Source: Spizellomyces punctatus DAOM BR117 (lineage: Eukaryota > Chytridiomycota > Chytridiomycetes > Spizellomycetales > Spizellomycetaceae). From it: 64,000 bases of DNA. Below the pieces are notes generated by a model. The model saw only the letters and a program-made list of their open reading frames with translations. It was not told the origin of the DNA and ran no database searches. The stretch spans positions 473,793 to 537,792 of the forward strand of contig NW_015971540.1 of assembly GCF_000182565.1 (NCBI RefSeq). Direction: 5' to 3'. Position numbers and translations under genes: made by a program. Shown piece after piece: positions 33,838-45,800 of the stretch. The stretch's first letter is position 1. Each line of letters starts with the position of its first letter.

Positions 33838-36800
33838 ATATCTCGAGAAGCAGGTTTCAAAAGGTAACCGTCTGCACCCGCTTGCATACATTGTACATAG
33901 TCTTCGTGGAGCTGTAATGAGGATTAAGCAACGGGCAATGTTAGTCAGCTACCAACCCTCAAGCAGAAAGTCCATGACAGATGCGCTCGTCGGTCGTATT
34001 GTCCCGAGTAAAGCAAGTTACATACCGCGTTGGCTGTCATGGTAATCACAATGGGTCGAACCTTATCCGGGTACAGCTCCATAATCGCTCTCGTGGCAGT
34101 TAACCCATCCATAACGGGCATACAAACATCCATAAAGATAATGTCCACCAGAGTTCCTTTTTGATAGCACTCGGCTAGCATGTCGAGGCACATTTGGCCG
34201 TCGTGCGCGACGAGTGGGACTTCTCCGGTGATTCGGGAGAGGAGTTTGGCAACGGCTTTCTGATTAATTAGATTGTCTGTGTCGATGGAAAGATTATGAG
34301 TATATATGTGTGATGGTTATGCTCATTTTTTAACCTTTCACGTCCCTACCTTCGACGAGCATAATTTTACTTTTCCATTGTTGACCGTTGGGATGGAGGA
34401 GTTGCACATCTGGTATGGTCCTCTGAGCTTTTGATCGCCGGGCTGTTGCGTGTCCAACCGGTGCTGGTCCTAATTGTAGCAAGATGTGGGATAATTCATC
34501 TTGCAGCCTTTTCGTCTTTATCGGATCTGTTACTGCTATGACTTTCTCCGGAATAAGCCGATGTCGTATTGTTTCCATCTTTTCCCTTGACACGACAATG
34601 ACCACAGGCATCTTTTCGGAAATTTTACATAATGCTTCATCATTTTCTTTCTGTTCAAGGTCGACATCTAGAATCACCGCAGCGAGGCCACCCTGTTCTA
34701 CTAATTGGATCGCTGTCGGAAGATGCATAGTGTCGACTGGGATACCTCCGATGGCTTCTACAGCAGCATGGACGACCTCATATGTTCGATCCCATGCGCT
34801 CACAATCAATATACGCTTGTTATCAATTCGAAGGGGTGAGATCATGGGCGGTCCATCGTCGAATCCTGTCATATCGGCCAGGAACACGGCGGTAAAGTAA
34901 AAGGTTGATCCTTTGCCGATTTCAGATATAATACCGACATCCCCGTTCATCATATTAACCAGCTGGCGGACAATGGATAAACCTAGCCCTGTTCCACCAT
35001 AATGACGACTCGTACTCGCTTCAGCCTGCGCAAACTCTTTGAATAGTTTTCCTTGGTTTTCTTTGGATATTCCGATGCCGGTGTCTGTCAGGAGGAATCT
35101 TAGGGCCACTTGACCTTGCCCATCCGTTGTAGGCGAACCAGTATATTCGGCATCCCTCTCTACTCGTAGGAACACAGATCCTTTTTGTGTGAATCTGCAG
35201 AAAATTGACAAACGTTACAATTGAACAACCCCATTCAGGCGTGATGTGCTATGAGACTTACTTGACGGCATTGGTAAATAGGTTAATAATGATTTGCCTC
35301 AATCTCAACGGGTCGCCTTTCACCAATGGATTAATGGTCGGATCCACGTATCCACCGACCCGAAGCCCCTTTTTATGGGCTTGAGGTGCCATTAGATCTA
35401 ACACATCTTCGATCTGTGTGGCCAAGTTGAACGGTATCGTTTCTAGATGCATTTCTCCGGCTTCCAGTTTTGCCAAGTCTGAAGAAAGGTTTATATTAGC
35501 AAGTGGCGAGCATCGCAATGGTATCTCCAGCTAATACCAACCAAGAATGCTGTTGATCAGCGACAGCAGGTTATCATTGGAGGTTCGGATAGTTTGCAGC
35601 AAATCCAGTTGCTCTGCCGACAAATCCATCTCCAACAATAGATTGATCATCGTAAAGGTCGCAGCTAATGGGTTCCTAATCTCGTGTCCAACCTGCCGCA
35701 CCCATGAACTCTTGTGCTGAGACTCAATCTCCGCTTGTTTTTGCAGTGATATATCTTGGAAGACGCCGATAACCCGTTTTGGTGTGTGATCTCTTGCTTT
35801 TGGTTTCACTAAAAGTGATCTCAATGCAATATATCGGAGCCTCTGGTTGTCAGCGAGAGGACCAGGGGTGACTCGGAAAGTGATATCAATGGGTGATTTT
35901 TGACGCTGTGCAAAAGCCTTGGCGACGGCTTGTTGATCTTCCGGAGCGACCACCTGCAACCAGGTTGTAGGATCATCTTCGAGTTCCATGGCAGATATGC
36001 CAAAGAGCTTAACAAAGGCAGCTGACATGTGTACCCATTTTTCAGGCAACACACCAGCATCGTCATTTGGTGGGGGACTCAGAAGGGAGCTATATTCACC
36101 CGGGGGGAGGATCTCGAGGATAAAGAAGGCATCCTGCGTTGTATCCGTCACCTGTCGAAATTTGTCCTCGCTAGCGCGGAGACTTGCTTCAGCACGTTCA
36201 AGTGCTTCCACCTTGTCTGCCAAGTCCTGATTAATTCCCTTCAGATTGATCTCTTTTTCGACCAGCGTAGATACAAGTGAATTTAAGGAATATGACAGCC
36301 GGGCGATTTCATCATTTCCGTGGACAACGGGAATTTGCGGCATCGCCGATCGTTTACGGATATTATCAGCGGCCCGAGAGATGGCCAGTAGTGGCGCCGT
36401 TGTGATGTGAGCAACGGTGTAGGAAGCTCCCACAAGGATAATGGCAAAGCCAAGATGAGCTAGTCCTAAAATCAACACCAGGCGATTTGGTGCCGCGAAT
36501 GCAGTCGCTGTTGATTGTCGAACGAGGATGCTCCAGTTCATATTTATGCCTTCGATACCGCTGCATTGGCTGAATCCTGTGAGATACTGAACGCCTGATG
36601 GCCATCGCTCTACTCTCCATCCGGTGTGGCCAGCTCTGGCTAACATCAACGCAGAGTCGGGAGATTGTGAAATCCTGTAGATGGCAAAAATTCAGACAAT
36701 TATTCTTTAAAAGAGTCATCGGCAGCCTTACCAGGCTGTACTGTTTTCAGTACTTCCCACTGGCGCTTGCACAAGGCCGTCCGTCCCTATAATGAAGAGC

Positions 36801-37670
36801 TCCATCGTTCCTTCCCGAAATGTTCCCAGTACATCCCGCTCGACCTTTCGTGTTACGGAAGCGTTGATGTGACTTCCAAGAACACCAATCTGCGTTTCGT
36901 TCATCGCAAAAAGTGGGAGAGCAACGTCCAGCAAACGGAGCGGCTCTGTAAGATTCAGAACTCTTTGCAACAGTACTGCACCGTGCACGTCCCCAACGAA
37001 ACGGGGCGGGTTTGCAAATGGTGCATTTGCACATGCCTTGAACCACGGTCGAGCGGACACGTTTACGTTGGCTAAAACTCCGTCCGTTGCTGCCTACAAG
37101 ATTCAAGGCAAAAAGTTCGCTCTGAATACCCGAATATCAACGGATCTCTTCCTAATCGCAACCCTGACCTCAGCCCGCTCAGAACACTACCTTCACAGTT
37201 CCATCATTCGTCGTAATCCCTATCCACGAATAAAGCTCGTACGTCGCTTTCGTCTCATCCAATACCAATTGGAGTGTAGCCGAATCCGTGCTTGGATCTC
37301 GCACAAATGGCAAGGTCGAAATGATGCGCATATCCCGGTATCGCGCATATATCGTCTCATCGATCGTCCTGGCCGTGGTCATTGCAAATTGCATAAGTGA
37401 TAGGCCTGAAGATTCTCTGAGGTTGTTGATGACTGTGAAGCCCACAATGCAGGCCGATGTCAGGAGGAAAAGAATTGACACGCAGAACATTGCTACCGCC
37501 AAGCGGGACTTGAACCTCTACCTATTAAAAATGATGAACAGCGAATGCTTCAAAGTTTATATTACCTTTATCGACCGCCGGGGATCCAGCAATCGCAGAA
37601 ACCTCTGAGTTCGTGTTAATTGCTGCTCGGCTCTGCTGCTAGTTCCCGTTGAGATATTGTTAGTTGACAT
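33838..37670 (-). CDS. Hybrid histidine kinase with extracellular sensor, HAMP, PAS and C-terminal receiver
   Basis: ATG 37668-37670, stop 33838-33840, several introns. Order: a short cytosolic N-tail, TM1 (LAVAMFCVSILFLLTSACIV), an extracellular Cache-like sensor of roughly 280 aa, TM2 (VLILGLAHLGFAIILVGASY) and a HAMP linker. A PAS domain follows (RASEDKFRQVTDTTQDAFFI). The kinase core has H-box WVRQVGHEIRNPL, N-box INLFTNAVK, and G-boxes LTDTGIGIS and GGTGLGLSI. Next comes a divergent middle receiver (VILDVDLEQ...VTDPIKTK), and last a normal receiver (VDIIFMDVCMPVMDG; phospho-acceptor Asp in FMD; GYLLKPA with Lys). It should feed a phosphorelay from an external signal; the ligand is unknown. 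Confidence 0.88.
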
Positions 37671-38739
37671 GAGTTGGGAGACTAAGATATAGTTAGCGTA
37701 CACATGCAGAGTTGTCCGTAATACAAGGAACCGAGGACGAGGAGCGCCATGGCACTTACACAGGACATCGGGTGCTATGGGCTTCCTAGCAAAGTACGCG
37801 CACGACGACAGTGAGCAGAATCAAAATTTGATGTAGATGCGCCGTGAAAGCACCATGCTTTACCTCGATGGCGTGGCATTACCCGACGTTTTTCCAGTAT
37901 TCAATAATCTAAATCCCACCTCCCCCCGAATCCTCTCAATGGTGTCGTCCTTGTTCATTTGTCCAATGTGATGGAATGGTAAGGTATCATCGGTATGAGC
38001 GTTTGATAATGTTTCGGTCACAGTATGCATGTAGAATTTTGGCACAAACGGGAAATGACTGCAGAGCAAAGGGCGTAAGACGATCCCCTCGCGGTGTACG
38101 CCAAAAGGACAAGAATGCGTTCCCGCGGGATGTAAACCTTGCACGCTTTTGCCGCCCGCGACTGGGCGAGCTTCACAAGGGTTTCGCAGATCAAAACACA
38201 ATTTCCTCGTCAGAAGCGTGACATCAAAATACCCTCAGCCAAATTGAATGCAAAACAATAAACTTGAGGGACTTGAGCAATGTCTCCCCTCTGCGTCCCT
38301 TACATCCATGGGCCTTAATTTAGGAACAAACGCTTCAAGGACGCAAGAACATCAACTGAACTGGCGCGATGCGGAAAAAATTCTGGATGATTATCTAACA
38401 TACTCGGATCTACAGCCCCGACGGTCAGAACTCATCCCAAAAAACATTGCACTTTGTAGCAAGCCAATGAACGAACACATGTACTTGGCCTTGTTACCCG
38501 TGTTGAAAAGGGACGACTTTCAATTTGTGCGCACTCACTGCGTGATATCCAAAAGATCCAAATGGACAGCTACATGACCGCTTCACAGCATTGTAATCTT
38601 TTTTTTTTTTTTTTTTTTTTTGGATCACTTTTAGAGGGTGTTCACTTGTTGATTCTTCTGCCCAGTAATACAAGAATTCAATTATTCTTGGCTTCTATGT
38701 CATCTATTTAAGTATCATGCAATAAGTAATAGTAGATAT
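37671..38739. other. Intergenic region
   Basis: Between two minus-strand genes. Contains a run of about 23 T at 38599-38621 and the weak hypothetical frame listed separately. It should include the promoter of the histidine kinase next to 37671. Confidence 0.45.
37860..38240 (-). CDS. Hypothetical, possible 3' exon of an unrecognised gene
   Basis: An open minus-strand frame (readable back to about 38240, no ATG at its start) ending PSR and a stop at 37860. It has a fairly protein-like composition (LRPLLCSHFPFVPKFYMHTV). An AG acceptor lies near 38240. An opposing + frame (38248-38577) starts beside it. No family is recognised. Confidence 0.25.
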
Positions 38740-41700
38740 TTACGTTGGTTTATGCACTGATCGTCGGCGTTCTTGTTCAATTTTTTCAACAGTCTGGCTA
38801 ACAGATCCTTCTCGCACACCATCTCCACTGAGAAACTCTCTAACCAAAACATCATTGTGTTCCTTGTATCCCCCTGCACCTGGGTAAAAAGGAAAGCAGA
38901 TTAATAAATGGGCAGCAGTTGTTACATCGAAACTGCCACATACCTCTACCTCCGCCGTGTGAGACCACCCGGTGGTGAAGACCAGTACTTTCACGTCTTG
39001 CTGGTTCAGCAGCTGCCGCTGCTATCACATCAACGTCAGGATTATCATCACGCCGATGTTCCTTCTGGTATTCGTCCCCATGCTCCGGCTCAAATCCTTC
39101 TCCAGCATGATAAGGGACTGGATAGCCCCCAGATGGCTTACGTCGGATCTTGTGATCCGTTGGCTGTGCAGGAGGATTGAATGAACCCTGTACATCAAAG
39201 CTGACCGTTGCAGGTGGGTCCCGGCGAGGGAGAGAGTGTCCTGGTGCTGCGTGCTCCGCCTCGGTGAAATCGCGGTCTTCATGTTGAAATGCAGCCGACA
39301 CACCGGCCGCTGCGGCTGCGGCTGCTGCGGAAGCAATTCTTTTGTAGTGTGTTCGGGATCGAGTCTCGACATTCATGTTCAGGGGGGGTGTTTGCGTCCC
39401 AGTATGTATCAGACGGCTGGCATCGCTGCCGATCCGCTGCATGTGATGCTGTTGCCTTGTCCTCTTGATGTTCTGCACCACGGCTGGCTGAGTGCCGCTA
39501 TCAATCGACATTCTGCGCTGCTCCTCAACCCAGTGTTCGATGCGGCTATTGTCAATTTGTACCTGCTCCATTATGATGGGTGTAGTCTGCTCATGCAAGA
39601 CTGGTGTGCGATCTTTGTCTCCAAGACTGGCAGGCATTTTGCCTTTTCGCTTTGATGCGTTCCTTCTTACGTCTGCATCTCGTGCTTCAGCTTCTTCTGC
39701 CTTCTTCTTCTCAGCATCACGGCTCGCCTTGATGAAGTTTCGCAGCTCAACGGACGCAGAAGACGAAGGGATCCGAACAACTGCTGGATTGTATGGCGGA
39801 ATGTCTGAGGAATTGGCAAGTCCCATAGAAGGCAAGTGGGATCGAAGCAATGCAGGAGATGTACACCGTTTTTGGCTAGGCTGTGGGACAGATTGGGAGG
39901 TGGCTATTGGCTCGTTAGCGGACACAATAGGGTCCTTCAAAACCGGGTTCGGTAGTGGGCCCCTTCGTCGAGGAGGAGGGACTGGATGGCTACCGTTACC
40001 ACCTCCATCAAACCGTGTATCGTCGTTGCCTGGCTTACGGGGGCCGCTTGCTTGGTCAATAGCTGATATGATCGCGCCAAATATATCTTTGAAGGATTTT
40101 GGGTCAGTTATTGCATCCTCCAACGGTGAAGCGATTACTAAGGATTCCAAAGGCCGCCTTAGAGGTGGAAGGAGGCGACTGTCAAAGGACGGATGGTGGT
40201 GACGCTCAAAGTTAGCATGCACAAGGAACGAGTAAGCCGTGTTGATGATATTTGCATGACCCTGCGCGCATAGACCCCATTAGATATGGAAAACCGCAGC
40301 TGGACTATGAAGAATATAATACCTGGACCAGCTCATGTAAAGCCCCTCCAACTTCTCGACTATATTTAGCAGCCTTGTCTACAGCCTCTTTTGCCGCGGA
40401 GACTCGCGCGATGCGCTCTCCTACTGCAGAATCGGCGGCGGATTGAGGAGCAGTATGCATGTGGGCAATCGCCGTAAACATAAATGTCTTAGATTTGATA
40501 TGATCTGACCAGTACTGTAACAGAAAAGTACACGGTAAGCACTTGATGCGCTCTGTGATAGTGCTGAGCTTCTTCTTCCAACAAAGCAGACTTCACCTTT
40601 GGAAATCGTGCTTTGCAAAGTTCTGTTGGGGCATCAGCAGCCCGGCGAGCGACTTCGTAAAAGTCTGCTGTTTGCGCTGCAATTTTTGCGGTTACCCCAG
40701 AGCTCGCTTTTGCTGAAAGGAACCAAGCAACAACAAATCTCCGTTGAGCAATTTGTTGCGTACATGTTCAAAACAATACGATATTGTAACATACTGTCAT
40801 TTGCCTTTTCGTAAAAGCATTCCATTGCTTGTGCCAGCATGAGCTCGGCCGCTGCCGTTAAGGTCGACTCGTTGAGGTCACTGGCCCGATCCAGCTTCGG
40901 TTTGAAGCGTGCGCACAATCTGTCCCGAATATAAACCAAGACGCCGGCACCTTTCTGGAGTCTCGTTTGAGAGATAGAAAGCCAATTGCCATAATCCGTT
41001 CTGAAGTACCTGAAAATAGGCAGCTGCCTTCCTTTTTCCATCAGGAGTCCAAAGGCTCTGCGCGGATGCCAAAATACTATACACGGCGGCTATGTTGAAC
41101 AAAACGCTTGCCTTCTCGTACTGAATGCAATTCGTGACAACTGCGTTGATCATGCTATCAGAAATTGATTTCCTTTCTTAAAGCCCTAGAGTGCGGCGCT
41201 TACCTTTTCTATCGGGCACGAGGCTTTCATACCAAGTGAAGTTCATTTGAATCTTAGATGAACTGAGATGAGAGGCCATCATTTGTCAGACTTTCATGAA
41301 GCAAAGTGATCCTTACTTCGTCCGTCTCAAACGGAAATTTGGGCTCTAAATACAAAAGTTGGGCGTAATAGCTTCGGGGTACCTCGTCAGCTACTCTCGA
41401 ACGCCAATGATCAAAAGAAGCACAAGCTTACTGGGAGAGTCTCTCAATTCCCACTTCAGAGCGTTCGGGAGCGCCAGCATGTATTCGGAGCTCGTTCAAC
41501 GAGTACCAGTGTGCTTCGTTTGGCAAGAGCAATCCAGTGGTATAGATGGCCTCACGACGAAGATGTTCCTCTGCATCTCCAGTGTTGCCTATTTGTTCCT
41601 CCGCAAGATAAGTTCCCGCTTCACTCAACAAAAGTTTGGCCGGGGCGGCCGGATCGGTTTGCACATCCATACGTGCAGGGTTGCTCGGTTCCAACGTTGT

Positions 41701-42111
41701 AGAGTCTCTTTGGGCCGTATTTGACTGCATCAAATCTTTGTCTACGTGCATGCGACTCAATAGTGCTAGCATAGAAGGAAGCAAGGCCCTTTTGAAATTC
41801 AAGTATTGCATGGCCGATGCTTTCAACCCCCCGATAGATCCACTAGAGCCAGTCGTACTGTTGGTGCTCTTGGATTTAAGAAGGGATATGAATGAGCCAG
41901 GAGCCGCTGGATGAGGCCCAGATGCGACTTGAGAAGACAACAGCCGATCATTGCGCTTGACAGGAACAGCGAGAAAGGTCGAGACTTCACCATTGAAGGA
42001 TATGTTTGGACCATCTTGGAAGGGAATATGCTCGGAGTATGGGGCTTCAAAAAAACGAGAAAACGACGGATGTATGACGGCCTCAATCGCCGCTTGCTCG
42101 GTCCGAAGCAT
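38740..42111 (-). CDS. BRO1-domain protein with long disordered tail
   Basis: Chosen start ATG 42109-42111 (MLRTEQAAIEAVIHPSFSRF), stop TAA 38740-38742, about eight introns. The N-terminal half is a BRO1 domain: YYAQLLYLEPKFPF, then YEKASVLFNIAAVYSILAS, the AAAYFQVLQNGLW helix, LMLAQAMECFYEKA and the final helices around RIARVSAAKEAVDKAAKYSR. BRO1 proteins (Alix, Rim20/PalA, Bro1) bind ESCRT-III. The roughly 450-residue C-terminus is Pro/Arg-rich and disordered with PPPRRRGPLP, a run of nine Ala, and an AAAAAEP stretch. No coiled-coil V domain is seen, so it is not a plain Alix or Rim20. Probable role in endosomal sorting or pH signalling is inferred. An upstream exon cannot be excluded. Confidence 0.74.
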
Positions 42112-42857
42112 GCCCTTTGCCAGTTATCCGTATCCTCCCAAGCGTCAATGTCACTAGATTATGTGTCGCTGCTCAGTGGCAAAAAGTGGAATCAAAAGCG
42201 TCATATCATATGTCGGAAAATAAATTTAAAGGTCCGCACGCATATTCCTGGTTCTTGATGACATTTTATGGGATCAATTAGGGCAACACATTATTTGAGC
42301 CCGAGCAGCCAATCTTGGCCGACTTTGGGGGAAAATAGAATGGATATCCAACCTGGACGAGTTCTGGCTGGTCCATCCGCAACCTGCGCTGCCAACAGTC
42401 CATGGCCATCTGTACTTCTATCTTTGTCTGGACTCGAGTGTGTTCCTCGATCGCCTGTGTATAGAAATCCCGGCTACTTGAATGAGTCCTAAACGGTATT
42501 CTATCACAGCTTGGATTTGAGAACCGTCGACGCATAGCTAAAGGAGAATAGCTCAGGTGTATTGATGTGATAACGTCACCCACAAAAGGACCAATACAGT
42601 CCTTTTCATGGCTCTAATGCCGTGATCGACAGACTCGGATAGCCCTTGATCAACGGGAGGACCAGATCTTACCGACATGGTCAATCGAATCGAGGACGTT
42701 TTCAATAAAAGGTTTACCTTTGCAAAGCGCTCATAAAGGTCCAAGCGCGACGTCGCGACGTTTGACAGCTCATCGACAACACCATGGCAACGAGTTCCCG
42801 TAGATCGTCGTCGTTTCCCCTCACGACATTTCCAATGGGAATGCCGCCGAGTTGGCA
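42112..42857. other. Gap between BRO1 gene and exonuclease gene
   Basis: A minus-strand frame at 42278-42583 contains a helical stretch (FYTQAIEEHTRVQTKIEVQM) and could be an upstream exon of the BRO1 gene or unrelated. A second minus frame starts at 42867, overlapping the first codons of the exonuclease gene. I could not join them with good splice sites. Confidence 0.35.
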
Positions 42858-45800
42858 ATGTGGCCATGTCGTTCCTTCACCGTACAAGAGACTCTCCTCC
42901 CCAGAGCTCTGCGCGCGGCGGCAGTTCGTCAGCTAGGCGTCCCGTGCACATTCGGTGACCGGCTCCATTTGGGAGTCCGCGAGCCTCTGTTTGCCCGAAG
43001 TATTTCTCATAGCACGGCTCACTCTTTACTATTTGTACGTCAACAAAGAGCTACATATACCACATTTCCATCCCCCGCTGCAATCAATATCACTCCTATA
43101 CCGCCAATTTCGCAAGTAGACCAAGAGGTGTGTAAGCTTCTTAGAGATCTTCTCCTGCAGCTGTTCTTTGACGGCCAGCATTTGAGTCACAGAAAGTTAG
43201 TAATCATACGCCTGAAAGCGTCTCCGCTGGGGGCACGAGGGACGAACATGCGGGAATCTCTGATGGTCCGGTAGATAGTAATGAAGCTTCGCGCGCAACG
43301 AGCCCCCCAGTTCCGGGTGAGCCTATGAAGTCTGGTATAGTATTACCCACAAGAGCGCAACCCGTCAAGTATGAGACAGACTGGGACGATGGGGTCTTGG
43401 ACTTGATAACAAAGTCTGTGGGTGGTGAGAATGCAAACGCGGACATTGCGGATGAGATCAGTCCGGCAACTGCGTGCGGCACTATTGACAAACAAGCGTC
43501 AGATGTAGGACAGGGCGACACTAGTGTCCGTCCCGCAACTGCATGCGGCGAAGATGAGAAGCAAGCGTCAGATGTAGGACAGGGCGACACTAGTGTCAGT
43601 CCTGCAACTGCATGCGGCAAAGATGAGAAGCAAGCGTCAGATATAGGACAGGGCGACACTAGTGTCAGTCCTACAACTGCATGCGGCAAAGATGACAAAC
43701 AAGATGTAGGACAGGACGACACTAGTGTCGGCCCGGCAGCGACCGCTGATTTGGAGTCTTCTTGTGATATTACACATTTGGGCCCTACGATTACAGTCCA
43801 GGAAGTGGATTTGGCCTCTGGTGATTTACTTACAAGCTCCGAGGCGCTTTTGGGACGGAAGTCTTCAGAGCCCGTTGATGTAAATGTACTCGACATCTCC
43901 GAGGAGAATCGGACTGCAGAGGCCTCTGCAGATAAGTTCAGCGGTGCAACGCCACCGCAGGATCCGCTCTCCGTGGCAACTGCCGCTCAGTATACCGGGG
44001 CCGAAACCGCAAAGGATATCCCGACCAGGGATGGGCCATCAGAACCAGATAGCGATTTGAACATGAATCGCTTGAGCCGCATGGAGATCTCGATGGCCAG
44101 TTTAGTAGCAGAACAGGAACAAATTGCGTCCACATTAAATGGTCTAGCGACAAACATGACGGGATTAGCTACGGATATGGAGGCAACAAAGGACCAGCTG
44201 CATGCGTTCAGACATTCCGCAATTCACCGGATGGACTCCAGTGATGGTGGCTGGAGTAAAAACATGAAGCAGCTTGAAGACCGGATAGTTCAGATAGAGA
44301 GGAAAGAGCAATATCTTTGGAACAAGCTACTCCAATTGAAAGGGGAGACTGACGCAAGCCTAAAGCAACTACGTGCACAAGTTGACAAGATACCTGACCT
44401 GCTGGAGCGGCGGTTATCTGAAGCACAAGAAAAATCAACAACGCCAGCGGTCTCCGACCGGCGCTCTATAGGCTTTAACCCCACAAAGGCAATTCGAAAT
44501 AAAGTCAAATCAATCCGCAACCACACAATTACGACGGTGCAACGTGTAGTTGGTGTTGCAGATTCGATTACTGCCAAAGTTTCCGACGCCTGGTCAAGCG
44601 CCAGGCGAAAAACAGCAAGGGTCTTTATTTCTCTGGGAAATAAGGTTTCTCCATTAACACCGGAAATCTCTTCAGTGACCGAAGTAGGAGAGCGTAAACT
44701 GGATGCCGATTTACTTGTCCCAATAATTGTGAGACGCTTGACGACGGCTGGCATTCGTCCGTATACGACGGAACCTTATGCCATCTACCTTATCGACTCC
44801 ATCTCCGAAGCTGAGACTTTTATGTCGATTGTAATGGATGAATCAGGAACCTCTCCCCACCATCGCATTCGGGTTGTAGGATTTGACACTGAGACTGCCT
44901 TTCGGAACGATGAACATAACAATTTTGGACCGACGAGCATGGTGCAGATTGCCTTTGCGGAAGGCCTTGTTGGTATATTCCAGGTGTGTGAGCGGACATG
45001 ACGCTATTGGCCACGGGAATGTCATCATGCTGTTTACACAATGGCTTTTTCAGATTTATCGTATGTGCGCGGCGGAGACGTCGGGAACGTTGAAAATTGA
45101 CAAAAGTCGGTTTCCGAAATTGTTGAAGGCATTTATTTCCAGTACCATTACTATTAAAACTGGCGTTGGGATATGGGGAGATTTGAAAAACCTCCAAAGA
45201 CACTACGACGTCGAGGTGAGTTTTCTATGTGTTGCAGGCCGAGAACGGTTTGTAGATGAAAACTTTTCGACTATAGATTCCTATCGAAGCCGTGGTATCG
45301 TTAGACTCACTTGGACGCACAATTGGCGTTCAAAGATGGTCCCTCGCGGCGCTCAGTTCGCAGTATTGCGATATGGAGCTTCAGAAGGGTACCAGCCCAC
45401 CCAAAAGGTGGGACGCGCCACGAAATCTCATCTCGAGAAATGCGGTTTTGTATGCTGCCAACGATGCTCTAGCTGGTCTGAGAATATACAAGAGTATGGT
45501 CAGGCCACCTAAAGAACGGACATTAGTCTCGGATGACACTTCCGTCGAGCGAGTGCAAAGTCCCGTTATTCAATCGGGTGGCACCGCAACTACGGCAGCG
45601 TCGTTCGATGAAATTGCCGATAACATTTTTCCGAAAATGAGAAAAGCACTGTTCGGACAGCGACAAGTGGTGCCACGTCTCCAGGCTCAGAGATGGATGA
45701 TGGCAGCGGTACCTGCCTGGAAGGAGCTTTCAGATTTTGAAAAGCGAGAAAATGCACATCGATGTGTGGATATATTTATCAAGGACAGACGATTACTTCA

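Noticed and set aside
38248-38577. Plus-strand frame of 109 codons (RDAEKILDDYL)
   Set aside because: Has an ATG and a plausible helix, but no homology and faces an equally weak frame; not enough to call a gene.
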